Source of the DNA: Pontibacter chinhatensis
Lineage (GTDB): Bacteria; Bacteroidota; Bacteroidia; Cytophagales; Hymenobacteraceae
Direction: 5' to 3'
Assembly (NCBI RefSeq): GCF_900113285.1
Contig: NZ_FOOT01000001.1
Location: 434,001 to 498,000, forward strand
Length of the DNA: 64,000 nt
Of this stretch, positions 54,494 through 61,779 are shown piece after piece (positions within the stretch are counted from its first letter, which is position 1; every line of letters begins with the position of its first letter). The notes below the pieces were generated by a model, which had not been told where the DNA came from, did no database searches, and was given only the letters and a program-made list of their open reading frames with translations. The translations under genes and the position numbers were made by a program.

Positions 54494-56038
54494 ATGGCAA
54501 ACGCTTCTCAGGATACAGTATTTCAGTTGATAAAATCGCTGGCCCGCTCAGAGAAGCGTCATTTCAGGCTTTTTGCCACCCGCCAGGGCTCTAACAGCGA
54601 CATAAAGTTCCTGCAGCTCTTCGATGCGCTGGAAAGCATGGCAGTGTATGACGAGGAACGTGTGCTGCGCCTGGTGCCGGGGATAAAGAAGGTGCAGCTA
54701 GCCAATCAGAAGGCCAACCTGTACAAGCAGCTGCTGGCCAGCCTCAGGCTGTACCATGCCAACCAGAACGCCGATATTCAACTGCACGAGCAACTGGACT
54801 ACGCCCGGGTGCTATATAACAAAGGCCTCTACCAGCAAAGCCTTAAAATGCTGGAAAAGGTAAAGGCCGTGGCCCGGCAAAGCGCGCACCTGCACGTGGC
54901 GCTCACTGCCCATACTTTTGAGAAGCAGATTGAGCAGCAGTACATTACCCGTAGCCTGGAAGGGCGTGCCGAAGTGCTGACCGAGGAAACCAGCGACCTG
55001 CTCGGCCACCTGGGCAGGCTACACCACAACTCCGACCTAGCCCTGCGCCTTTACGGCCTCTACATTAAAATGGGCCACGCCCGCACCCCGGAGGAATGCC
55101 ATCAGCTAAAGACTTTCTTTAAGGCCAACGTGCCTGCGCTTGATTTGAAGCAGGCCAGCTTCGCTGAAAAGCTCAGCTATTACCAAGCGCATGTGTGGTA
55201 CCATTACATCCTGCAGGACTTCAAAGCCTGTTACCGCTATGCACAAAAGTGGGTGGACCTGTTTGACGAGGAGCCGCTAATGAAGCAGCAGCAAACCACT
55301 AATTACATCAAGGGACTCCATAACCTATTGCTGGCGCTCTACAACACCCTGTATTACAGCAAATTTATGGAAGCCCTGGTGAAGTTGGAGGACTTTGCGG
55401 CTGACACTACCCGGCGCAGCAACCCGAACATCGAGATGCTGCTTTTCCTCTACATCTACACCAACCGGATAAACGCCTTCTTTATGGAGGGACGCTTTAC
55501 CGAAGGACTTAAGATTGTGCCGGAGATAAGGCGTAATCTGAATGTCTTTCAGCAGCAACTGGACCCACACCGCCAGTTGGTGTTTTATTACAAAATTGCC
55601 TGTCTATACTTTGGCAGTGGCGACTACACCAGTTGCATTTTATACTTGCAGAAAATCATCAAGTATAAAGATGTAACCCTGCGGGAGGATATACAGTGTT
55701 TTGCCCGCATCCTGAACCTGGTAGCGCATTACGAGGCTGGAAAAGACGAACTGCTGGATTACCAGGTAAAGTCTGTTTTCCATTTCCTGGGCAAGATGAA
55801 CGACCGCCAGCCGATGCAGGTAGCCATCTTCGACTTCCTTCGAACCTTGCCCGATATAGAGCCGCACGGGCTAAAAGCGGCCTTTGCAGACCTAAAGGAG
55901 AAGCTGCTGCAAATTTCAAACAACCCGCTCTACCGCCGCCCCTTCCTATACTTTGACATCATCTCCTGGCTCGACAGCAAGATAAAAAACCAGTCGGTGC
56001 AGGAAGTGATGCAGCAGAAGTTTAAGACGATGAAGTAG
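54494..56038 (+). CDS. TPR-like helical-repeat protein of unknown function
   Basis: A 514-residue all-helical protein. The N-terminal ANASQDTVFQLIKSLARSEK and RHFRLFATRQG form a conserved head. The rest is a chain of TPR-like pairs, such as LDYARVLYNKGLYQQSLKML and IACLYFGSGDYTSCILYLQK. There is no signal peptide or membrane helix. Similar proteins are widespread in Cytophagales and Chitinophagales without known function. It stands alone between two large gaps. Its 3' gap is the richest repeat region in the window. Confidence 0.7.
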   Translation: MANASQDTVFQLIKSLARSEKRHFRLFATRQGSNSDIKFLQLFDALESMAVYDEERVLRLVPGIKKVQLANQKANLYKQLLASLRLYHANQNADIQLHEQLDYARVLYNKGLYQQSLKMLEKVKAVARQSAHLHVALTAHTFEKQIEQQYITRSLEGRAEVLTEETSDLLGHLGRLHHNSDLALRLYGLYIKMGHARTPEECHQLKTFFKANVPALDLKQASFAEKLSYYQAHVWYHYILQDFKACYRYAQKWVDLFDEEPLMKQQQTTNYIKGLHNLLLALYNTLYYSKFMEALVKLEDFAADTTRRSNPNIEMLLFLYIYTNRINAFFMEGRFTEGLKIVPEIRRNLNVFQQQLDPHRQLVFYYKIACLYFGSGDYTSCILYLQKIIKYKDVTLREDIQCFARILNLVAHYEAGKDELLDYQVKSVFHFLGKMNDRQPMQVAIFDFLRTLPDIEPHGLKAAFADLKEKLLQISNNPLYRRPFLYFDIISWLDSKIKNQSVQEVMQQKFKTMK

Positions 56039-56766
56039 AGTTTGTCAACTGATCTTGCAAGTTGTGGTGCCAGATCCAACCACCCCTACCCATCCTTGGC
56101 TAAGGAGGGGAGCCTGTTTTTACTGTAGCTGAAGTATAAGCTTAGTAGTTGAGGCTATTGCGCGGACAGTAAACCCACCCCAGCCCCTCCCGAGAGGTGA
56201 ATTATACTTACTCCTTCCTCTGTCATCTCGAGCAGCGCGAGAGATCTATCCGGAATGTTAAACAGATCTCTCCCGATGGTCGAGATGACAGCAAAAGCAG
56301 TGGCTATCGAGTAATTCCCAGCCTTTGGGTTGAGCGCCTTGTGAGATCCGGTGCCCGTTAAGGGTATGCTGAGCGAAGCGAGGCAAGGAGGGAACACAGC
56401 GTGATGCTCGAAGGCGAGGCCTCCCGGCCTGGGAGGGCAGAAAGCAGGAGGTGAAACTGTAGCTCATGTAAGCCTGGACGATGAACGGTAGCCAGTAAAA
56501 ATAGCCTGGTTCTGATTGCGAGAGGCAGCGGCTAAGAAAGTATAGTCTAAGTATAAATCAGCAAGTATAGAAGTATAGCCAAAGTATAAAGTATGGCTTA
56601 CGCAGACTTTAAAGTCCACAGCAGTTTTAGCTCTGGACAAGGATGGCCGGAACAGCTATTTACGAATGTAACCGAAGTATAAAAGGCACAAGCTGCAAGC
56701 TCGCGCCAGCGGCCGGACTGCAATTCTACGTCCAGAAAGTATAGTTATAGCAACGCTAAATATATC
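56039..56766. repeat. Repeat-rich gap (728 bases) with several repeat families
   Basis: No gene is seen. From left to right: a CCACCCCTACCC..GGAGGGG word (56077-56113), a related CCACCCCAGCCCCTCC word (56172-56195), a 70-base inverted repeat at 56221-56290, a GC-rich structured stretch about 56340-56480 of unknown origin, and a six-copy cluster of the heptamer at 56538-56595. ung begins on the other strand. It looks like a landing site for short mobile or recombining elements. Confidence 0.65.
56221..56290. repeat. Inverted repeat of the TCATCTCGA..AGATCT type
   Basis: Left end TGTCATCTCGAGCAGCGCG and AGAGATCT pair with right end AGATCTCTCCCGATGGTC and GAGATGACA as an imperfect long palindrome. 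Similar elements are scattered in many Bacteroidota genomes. Confidence 0.6.
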
Positions 56767-57429
56767 TTACCAATCAATAGGCTTTTTACCGTGCTGCTCC
56801 AGATAAGCGTTGGCTTTGCTAAAGTGGCGGCTACCGAAAAAACCACGGTCAGCGGCAAAGGGCGACGGGTGTGCTGCCTTTAGCACCAGGTGCTTTCGTT
56901 CATCAATAAAAGCGCCCTTCTTTTGCGCGTAGGCTCCCCAAAGCATAAACACCACATGCTCTTTCTGGTCGTTCACTTTTTTTACCACGGCATCCGTAAA
57001 CTCCTCCCAGCCTTTGCGCTGGTGCGAGCCAGCATTACCGGCACGTACGGTAAGCGTCGCATTCAGCAGCAGCACCCCTTGCTTGGCCCATCGCTCCAGG
57101 TTTCCGGTAGGCGGCAGGTCTTTTCCTAAATCACTCTTAATTTCTTTAAATATATTGAGCAGGGAAGGCGGTATGCGCACCTCATCGCTCACGGAGAAGG
57201 CCAATCCGTTGGCTTGTTTTGGTCCGTGATAAGGGTCCTGGCCTAAAATTACGACCTCCACCTTATCAAAAGGGCACATTTCAAAAGCATTAAAGATCTG
57301 GTTGCCTGGCGGATAAACTTTTTGGGCGGTGTATTCGTCTTTTACAAATGAAACCAGTTCCTTAAAGTATGGTTTTTCAAATTCATCTTGTAAGACTTTT
57401 TGCCAGCTTTCTTCTATCTTTACATGCAT
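56767..57429 (-). CDS. ung: Uracil-DNA glycosylase, family 1
   Basis: Removes uracil from DNA to start base-excision repair. At 220 residues it is full length. The catalytic water-activating motif is ILGQDPYHGP with Asp65, and the minor-groove loop with catalytic His187 is AAHPSPFAADRGFFG. The uracil-binding Asn and Phe region LNATLTVRAG is also present. It is cytoplasmic and monocistronic. It is divergent from apaG. Confidence 0.97.
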   Translation of the reverse strand: MHVKIEESWQKVLQDEFEKPYFKELVSFVKDEYTAQKVYPPGNQIFNAFEMCPFDKVEVVILGQDPYHGPKQANGLAFSVSDEVRIPPSLLNIFKEIKSDLGKDLPPTGNLERWAKQGVLLLNATLTVRAGNAGSHQRKGWEEFTDAVVKKVNDQKEHVVFMLWGAYAQKKGAFIDERKHLVLKAAHPSPFAADRGFFGSRHFSKANAYLEQHGKKPIDW

Positions 57430-57520
57430 GGGTTAGTTTGGCTTGATGGGTTAGATTAACAGAAGCTACAGCACGCGCGGCAGCCGGATTGGTTTCTAAG
57501 TATACAAAAAACTCTGGAAC

Positions 57521-57907
57521 ATGGATACAAAAACAACGGAAGGTGTAAAAATTACGGTTACCACCAACTACTTACCGGACTACTCGAGCCCGGTACAGCA
57601 GCACTTTGTTTTTGCCTACAGGATAAAAATAGAGAACCGCAGCGAATTTACCGTAAAACTGCTGCGCCGCCATTGGTATATCCATGACTCTACAGGCCAG
57701 ATGCGCGAGGTGGAAGGCGAAGGCGTTGTTGGGCAGCAGCCTACCCTGGAGCCAGGGGAAATACACGAGTATGTATCGGGGTGCAACCTGAAGACGGGCA
57801 TTGGCAAAATGCGTGGCACCTACCTGATGGAGCGCCTCGTGGATGGCCGCCACTTCGATGTGACGATTCCTGAGTTTACGCTGGTAGTGCCCTACAAATT
57901 GAACTAG
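57521..57907 (+). CDS. apaG: ApaG domain protein
   Basis: A 128-residue immunoglobulin-like beta-sandwich protein. Conserved stretches are FAYRIKIENRSEFTVKLLRR, HWYIHDSTGQMREVEGEGVV, GQQPTLEPGEIHEYVSGCNL and GTYLMERLVDGRHFDVTIPE. ApaG is linked to cobalt resistance and diadenosine tetraphosphate phenotypes in enterobacteria, but its biochemical role is unknown. An inverted heptamer pair at 57929-57947 lies just after the gene, before the methyltransferase gene. Confidence 0.93.
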   Translation: MDTKTTEGVKITVTTNYLPDYSSPVQQHFVFAYRIKIENRSEFTVKLLRRHWYIHDSTGQMREVEGEGVVGQQPTLEPGEIHEYVSGCNLKTGIGKMRGTYLMERLVDGRHFDVTIPEFTLVVPYKLN

Positions 57908-57928
57908 CCCTGCAGGCCAAAGGCTCTC

Positions 57929-57947
57929 CTATACTTTAAAAGTATAG
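57929..57947. repeat. Close inverted heptamer pair (CTATACTT taa AAGTATAG)
   Basis: Two copies in opposite orientation separated by three bases form an 8-bp stem-like palindrome, between apaG and the methyltransferase gene. There is no T-run, so a terminator role is uncertain. Confidence 0.7.
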
Positions 57948-57980
57948 CGGGCCTCTACCTCTCCCCTACTTTTAGCCCTT

Positions 57981-58766
57981 GTGACACACCTTCGATTAGC
58001 CGCTGATTACCTTTTGTACCGGACACGTGCCTTCAAGCTGCATGGCGTCCACTCCCCCTTCATCTTCGACCTGTACCACAGCGTGCTGCACCATAGCGGC
58101 CATTTCCGGGCATACGACACGGTTGAAGCGCTGCGCCACCAACTGCTGCGCGACGAACGGGAACTGCAGGTAACCGACTTCGGCGCCGGATCCAGAAGTA
58201 TAAACCAGAAGTCCCGGAAGATAAAGGATATCGCCCGCACTTCGGCAAAGCCTGCCAAGTATGGGCAACTGCTCTTCCGGCTCGTCAACCAACTGCAACC
58301 CAACACCATACTGGAGTTAGGCACTTCACTGGGGCTAACGACCTCTTACCTGGCGGAGGCACGCAAGAATGGACAGATTTATACTTTTGAGGGGTGCCCT
58401 AACATTGCACGCACAGCCCGGGAGAACTTTAAAAAGCAGGGCTACCGCAACATCCGGGTTATAGAAGGCAACCTGGACAGCACCCTAGACAAGCAACTAC
58501 AGCAGCTGGGAAGTATAGATTTCGCCTTTCTGGACGGCAACCACCGCTACGAACCAACCCTGCGTTACTTTGAAAGCTGCCTGCAGAAGTGCCATGAAAA
58601 CACCGTGCTGGTGCTGGATGATATTTACTGGTCTGTGGAGATGAAGCAGGCCTGGCAGGAGATAAAACACCACCCGCAGGTGCGCCAGACAGTGGATTTA
58701 TACTTTGTAGGGCTGGTTTTCTTCCGGCCGCAGCAGCCCAAGGAGGATTTTACTTTATACTTTTGA
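57981..58766 (+). CDS. Class I SAM-dependent methyltransferase (O-methyltransferase-like)
   Basis: The start is GTG at 57981 (THLRLAADYLLYRTRAFKLH), since FKLHGVHSPFIFDLYH is the conserved N-terminal block of this Bacteroidota group. The protein has 261 residues. SAM-binding motif I is ILELGTSLGLTTSYLAEARK, then IYTFEGCPNIARTARENFKK, DFAFLDGNHRYEPTLRYFE and VLVLDDIYWS. The substrate is unknown. It is convergent with kdsA, and the gap between them holds an inverted repeat. Confidence 0.85.
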   Translation: MTHLRLAADYLLYRTRAFKLHGVHSPFIFDLYHSVLHHSGHFRAYDTVEALRHQLLRDERELQVTDFGAGSRSINQKSRKIKDIARTSAKPAKYGQLLFRLVNQLQPNTILELGTSLGLTTSYLAEARKNGQIYTFEGCPNIARTARENFKKQGYRNIRVIEGNLDSTLDKQLQQLGSIDFAFLDGNHRYEPTLRYFESCLQKCHENTVLVLDDIYWSVEMKQAWQEIKHHPQVRQTVDLYFVGLVFFRPQQPKEDFTLYF

Positions 58767-58855
58767 CAAAGGACTTGGTGACAAAAGACAAAGGACTAAA
58801 GAGTTACCGAAATTAGTCTTTAGTCCTTTATCAAATGGTCTTTTGTCTAGAAGCT
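58767..58855. repeat. Inverted GACAAAGGACT word repeat between convergent genes
   Basis: GACAAAAGACAAAGGACTAA (from 58783) on the left, and TTAGTCCTTTATCAAATGGT plus CTTTTGTC on the right, form a long imperfect hairpin. It probably serves as a bidirectional terminator. The same words occur at about 22183-22222. Confidence 0.6.
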
Positions 58856-59665
58856 TTAGCTGATAGCCTGGCGGATGCGCACCAGTTTCTGCAGCAGCGC
58901 CTCCAGTTGGTCCAGCGGGAGCATGTTGGCTCCGTCGGACTTGGCTATACTTGGCTGCGGGTGCGTTTCGATGAAGAGACCGTCTGCACCAATGGCAATG
59001 GCCGCCTTGGCAATTGTTTCGATCAAGGCTGGCTTGCCGCCCGTTACACCGGAGCTTTGGTTTGGCTGCTGCAGCGAGTGCGTCACGTCCATTACTACCG
59101 GGGCGCCTGATGCCTGCATGGCCGGGATGTTGCGGAAATCCACCACCAGGTCAGAGTAGCCAAAGCTGTTACCGCGGTCTGTAAGTATAACTTTCTCATT
59201 CCCTGACTCACGCACCTTGTCCACGGCAAAGCGCATCGCCTCCCCGGACAGAAACTGACCCTTCTTGATATTTACCACCTTGCCCGTGTTTGCGGCAGCT
59301 ACCAGCAGGTCGGTTTGGCGGCAAAGGAAAGCTGGGATCTGCAGCACATCCACGTACTCCGCGGCCATGGCAGCCTCACCGCTTTCATGGATGTCGGTTA
59401 CGGTAGGCACGTCAAACTCCTTCCCTACTTTCTCCAGAATGCGCAGCGCCTTCTCATCCCCGATGCCGCAGAAAGAGTCGAGGCGGGAGCGATTGGCCTT
59501 GCGGTAAGAGCCCTTAAAGATCCACGGAATCTGCAGCTTGTCAGTAATTACCTTGATGCGCTCTGCAATATCCAGAGCCATTTCCTCTCCTTCAATGGCA
59601 CAAGGGCCAGCCATCAGGAAGAAATTGCCACTGTCTGTATACTTTAGTTTTGGTATTTCGAACAT
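58856..59665 (-). CDS. kdsA: 3-deoxy-8-phosphooctulonate synthase
   Basis: Condenses PEP with arabinose 5-phosphate to make KDO 8-phosphate for lipopolysaccharide. At 269 residues it is full length. It has FFLMAGPCAIEGEEMALDIA (PEP and metal Cys), FKGSYRKANRSRLDSFCGIG, and the IPAFLCRQTDLL and HSLQQPNQSSGVTGG loops. A -7 box at 59702-59709 gives it its own promoter. No other KDO genes are adjacent. Confidence 0.97.
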   Translation of the reverse strand: MFEIPKLKYTDSGNFFLMAGPCAIEGEEMALDIAERIKVITDKLQIPWIFKGSYRKANRSRLDSFCGIGDEKALRILEKVGKEFDVPTVTDIHESGEAAMAAEYVDVLQIPAFLCRQTDLLVAAANTGKVVNIKKGQFLSGEAMRFAVDKVRESGNEKVILTDRGNSFGYSDLVVDFRNIPAMQASGAPVVMDVTHSLQQPNQSSGVTGGKPALIETIAKAAIAIGADGLFIETHPQPSIAKSDGANMLPLDQLEALLQKLVRIRQAIS

Positions 59666-59701
59666 AGTTTGTTTGCTTTTATACTTGCCTTACCGGCTCT
59701 G

Positions 59702-59709
59702 CAAAGGTA
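59702..59709 (-). promoter_or_regulatory. Candidate -7 box (TACCTTTG) for kdsA
   Basis: On the minus strand TACCTTTG matches TAnnTTTG 37 bases before the kdsA start. No clear -33 element is seen because repeats begin just upstream. Confidence 0.5.
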
Positions 59710-59883
59710 ATAAGAGTTAGAAAGTTAAAAAGTTAGAAAATTAGAAAGTTAAATATAACTCCTTACGAAGTCGGCCTCAGAAACCTTTATTTAAAACACT
59801 ACTTGCCCCCTGCTGAACAAACTATTAGCAACATAATCTAACCATCACTTTATAACCTTCTAACTTTTTAACTTTCTAACTTT
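59710..59883. repeat. (GTTAGAAA)n / (TTTCTAAC)n inverted array
   Basis: The left part (59713-59754) is a run of GTTAGAAAGTTAAAAAG-type words. The right part (59850-59898) is its reverse complement TTTCTAACTTTTTAAC, overlapping the 3' end of the methyltransferase gene. They could form a long A/T-rich hairpin. The same words occur at about 2786-2870 and 22258-22285. Confidence 0.65.
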
Positions 59884-60483
59884 TTAACTTTCTAACTTCA
59901 ATGCTTTCAGCTCTATAAACAGTTCTTTCCCCTGCCGCGGGGGGATGGAGTTATAGGCCGTTTCGAAATGGATAAACTCGAAGTATGACGCAAAGTAAGA
60001 TACGTACTCTTCGCGGGTACCTCCAAAGGGCGGGCCTTCTTTCTCAAAAACGGTGTTGAACAAGAGTCCCATCAGCGTACCGTTTGGCTGAAGCAGTTCC
60101 GCGCACTTGCGGGCATAGGCGGCGCGTAGCGTTGGATCAAGGGCGCAGAAGAAGGTTTGCTCCACTATCAGGTCGTAAATGCCTTGCAAGGAGAAAAAGT
60201 CCTGGTGCAGCAGGTGGCTCTCCGGAAAGGTTGGGTTGCGGTGCAGCAGGTTATGCAAAGGCTCTGCAGCCACATCAGCTACGTATACTTCTGTGAAACC
60301 GTTTTTGTGCAAATACTCAGCCTCATAGGCGTTTCCGCAGCCCGGAATCAAAATACGCAGCGCTTTGTTCTCTAGCTGGTCAAAATATTGTTTCAGGGGC
60401 GGCGTTATACTGCCAACATCCCAGCCTGTCTGGTTTTGCTGGTAGCGCTGCTGCCAGTACGATGCATTAAAATCTCGGTTCAT
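59884..60483 (-). CDS. TPMT-family SAM-dependent methyltransferase
   Basis: A 199-residue methyltransferase of the thiopurine S-methyltransferase family. It starts NASYWQQRYQQNQTGWDVGS, typical of bacterial TPMT. SAM motif I is ILIPGCGNAYEAEYLHKNGF, then VYVADVAAEPLHNL. The EQTFFCALDPTLRAAYARKC helix and GPPFGGTREEY loop are conserved. Bacterial members methylate selenium, tellurium or sulfur compounds such as thiopurines or isothiocyanates. The natural substrate is not evident. The final codons lie in repeat-like sequence (TTTCTAACTTC). Confidence 0.88.
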   Translation of the reverse strand: MNRDFNASYWQQRYQQNQTGWDVGSITPPLKQYFDQLENKALRILIPGCGNAYEAEYLHKNGFTEVYVADVAAEPLHNLLHRNPTFPESHLLHQDFFSLQGIYDLIVEQTFFCALDPTLRAAYARKCAELLQPNGTLMGLLFNTVFEKEGPPFGGTREEYVSYFASYFEFIHFETAYNSIPPRQGKELFIELKALKLES

Positions 60484-60510
60484 CTTGCTTCTATTATAGA
60501 ATCTAATTTA

Positions 60511-60518
60511 TATATTTG
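60511..60518 (+). promoter_or_regulatory. Candidate -7 box (TATATTTG)
   Basis: TATATTTG matches TAnnTTTG 72 bases upstream of the coiled-coil protein gene. Confidence 0.4.
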
Positions 60519-60590
60519 ACGCTTGCACTGCTACCAAATAGTGCTAAACTTTAACACAAAGTATAACATCGGGTAACCAAAATTTTAAAT

Positions 60591-61532
60591 ATGTCTACAA
60601 ACACTCCTGAGAACCGCAGTAACCGTAAACTGTTAATCAGTGGCCTCCTGGTGGTGCTTATCAGCATCAATGGTATCCTTATTTACATGAATTACCAGAA
60701 AGCGGAGAAAACCGAGGAACAGGCCGAGATCATTAAGGTAAAGGACGTTGAGCTGGAAAACCAGATTAAGATTTACGAGGCGCTGAAAGCTGACTTTGAG
60801 CGGCAGAGCCAGGAGCTAAGCGCAATGGGCCTGGCCAACGACTCGCTGGAGGCGCAGATTGCCACCATTAACTCCGACCTGCAGGAACTGCGTGGTTTCA
60901 GAAAACGTAGCTACAGTCTGGCTGACCAGCGCCGTTTCCGCGACAGAGCCTCCGCCTTCGAGAAGCAGCTGCAGGAGAAAGATCAGGAAATAGCCCGTCT
61001 GAAGGAAGACAACGAGGTGCTGTTCACGGAGAACACCGACCTGAAAACGACGCAAACGCGCCTTTCGGACAGCCTGACTACGATGCGATCCACCAACGCT
61101 GAGCTGAACCAGCAGGTAAGACTTGCCTCCAGGCTTGAGACGCAGCGCATCAACGTAAACATCATTAACCAGCGCGGTAAAGAGAAAGACGATGCTGACA
61201 ATGAGTACAGAGCCAAGCAGGTTGATAAAATCCGCATAGATTTTAAACTGGCGAAAAATGACGTGGCCAAGCAAGAGCCTAAAACAGTTTACATGCGCAT
61301 GATTGAGCCAGACGGTGCCGCCCTCTATAACCTGACAACAGGCTCGGGTATGTTCCAAATTGATGGCGAAGACATGTACTACACAGCCAAGCGCGATTTC
61401 GTGTTTGATAATACACAGCAGGAACTGAGCTTTACCTACAATAAAAATGCTGAGTACAAGAAAGGCCAGCACACAGTAGAGCTTTACACAGATGGCTTCC
61501 TGATTGGAAAGACCACTTTCGTTTTGAAGTAA
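60591..61532 (+). CDS. Membrane-anchored coiled-coil protein, unknown
   Basis: A 313-residue protein. After a short cytoplasmic start, a single membrane helix (KLLISGLLVVLISINGILIY, about 14-33) is followed by a long heptad coiled coil (about 35-185, rich in Glu/Leu/Lys). A C-terminal beta-rich domain (MRMIEPDGAALYNLTTGSGM onward, about 235-313) resembles an immunoglobulin-like or chaperone-type fold. The layout recalls periplasmic spacers. No function is known. It is followed by a symmetrical terminator with heptamers at its base. Confidence 0.75.
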   Translation: MSTNTPENRSNRKLLISGLLVVLISINGILIYMNYQKAEKTEEQAEIIKVKDVELENQIKIYEALKADFERQSQELSAMGLANDSLEAQIATINSDLQELRGFRKRSYSLADQRRFRDRASAFEKQLQEKDQEIARLKEDNEVLFTENTDLKTTQTRLSDSLTTMRSTNAELNQQVRLASRLETQRINVNIINQRGKEKDDADNEYRAKQVDKIRIDFKLAKNDVAKQEPKTVYMRMIEPDGAALYNLTTGSGMFQIDGEDMYYTAKRDFVFDNTQQELSFTYNKNAEYKKGQHTVELYTDGFLIGKTTFVLK

Positions 61533-61549
61533 GAACATTTTCCTTATCC

Positions 61550-61592
61550 AAAGTATAAAGCCCCTGCTCTACCGGCAGGGGCTTTATACTTT
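61550..61592 (+). terminator. 18-bp perfect hairpin with heptamers at its base
   Basis: Arms 61550-61567 and 61575-61592 pair perfectly; loop TCTACCG. The arms begin AAAGTATAAAG and end CTTTATACTTT, so the base of the stem is an inverted pair of the dispersed heptamer. Confidence 0.9.
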
Positions 61593-61662
61593 TCAGGCAG
61601 TCTGATAAGCGGCTCACTCGGAGGCCATACTACTAGTATGCTATACTTGATTATAGAACAAT

Positions 61663-61693
61663 AAAAAAAGCCCTTACCTGGGGCAGGGGCTTT
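61663..61693 (-). terminator. Terminator for cyanophycin synthetase
   Basis: On the minus strand, a stem AAAGCCC / GGGCTTT with inner partial pairing is followed by a seven-T run, about 85 bases beyond the cphA stop. Confidence 0.75.
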
Positions 61694-61779
61694 AGTCCAT
61701 CGTTCACATTTATTTCTATATAAATATCTTTGAGTCTCTTTTGCGGTACTTATACTTGATTAACGGCATAAAGGCTGCA

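Noticed and set aside
59710..59883. CRISPR-like array of GTTAGAAA words
   Set aside because: The repeats are 8 bases and degenerate, lack unique spacers of about 30 bases and no cas gene is near.
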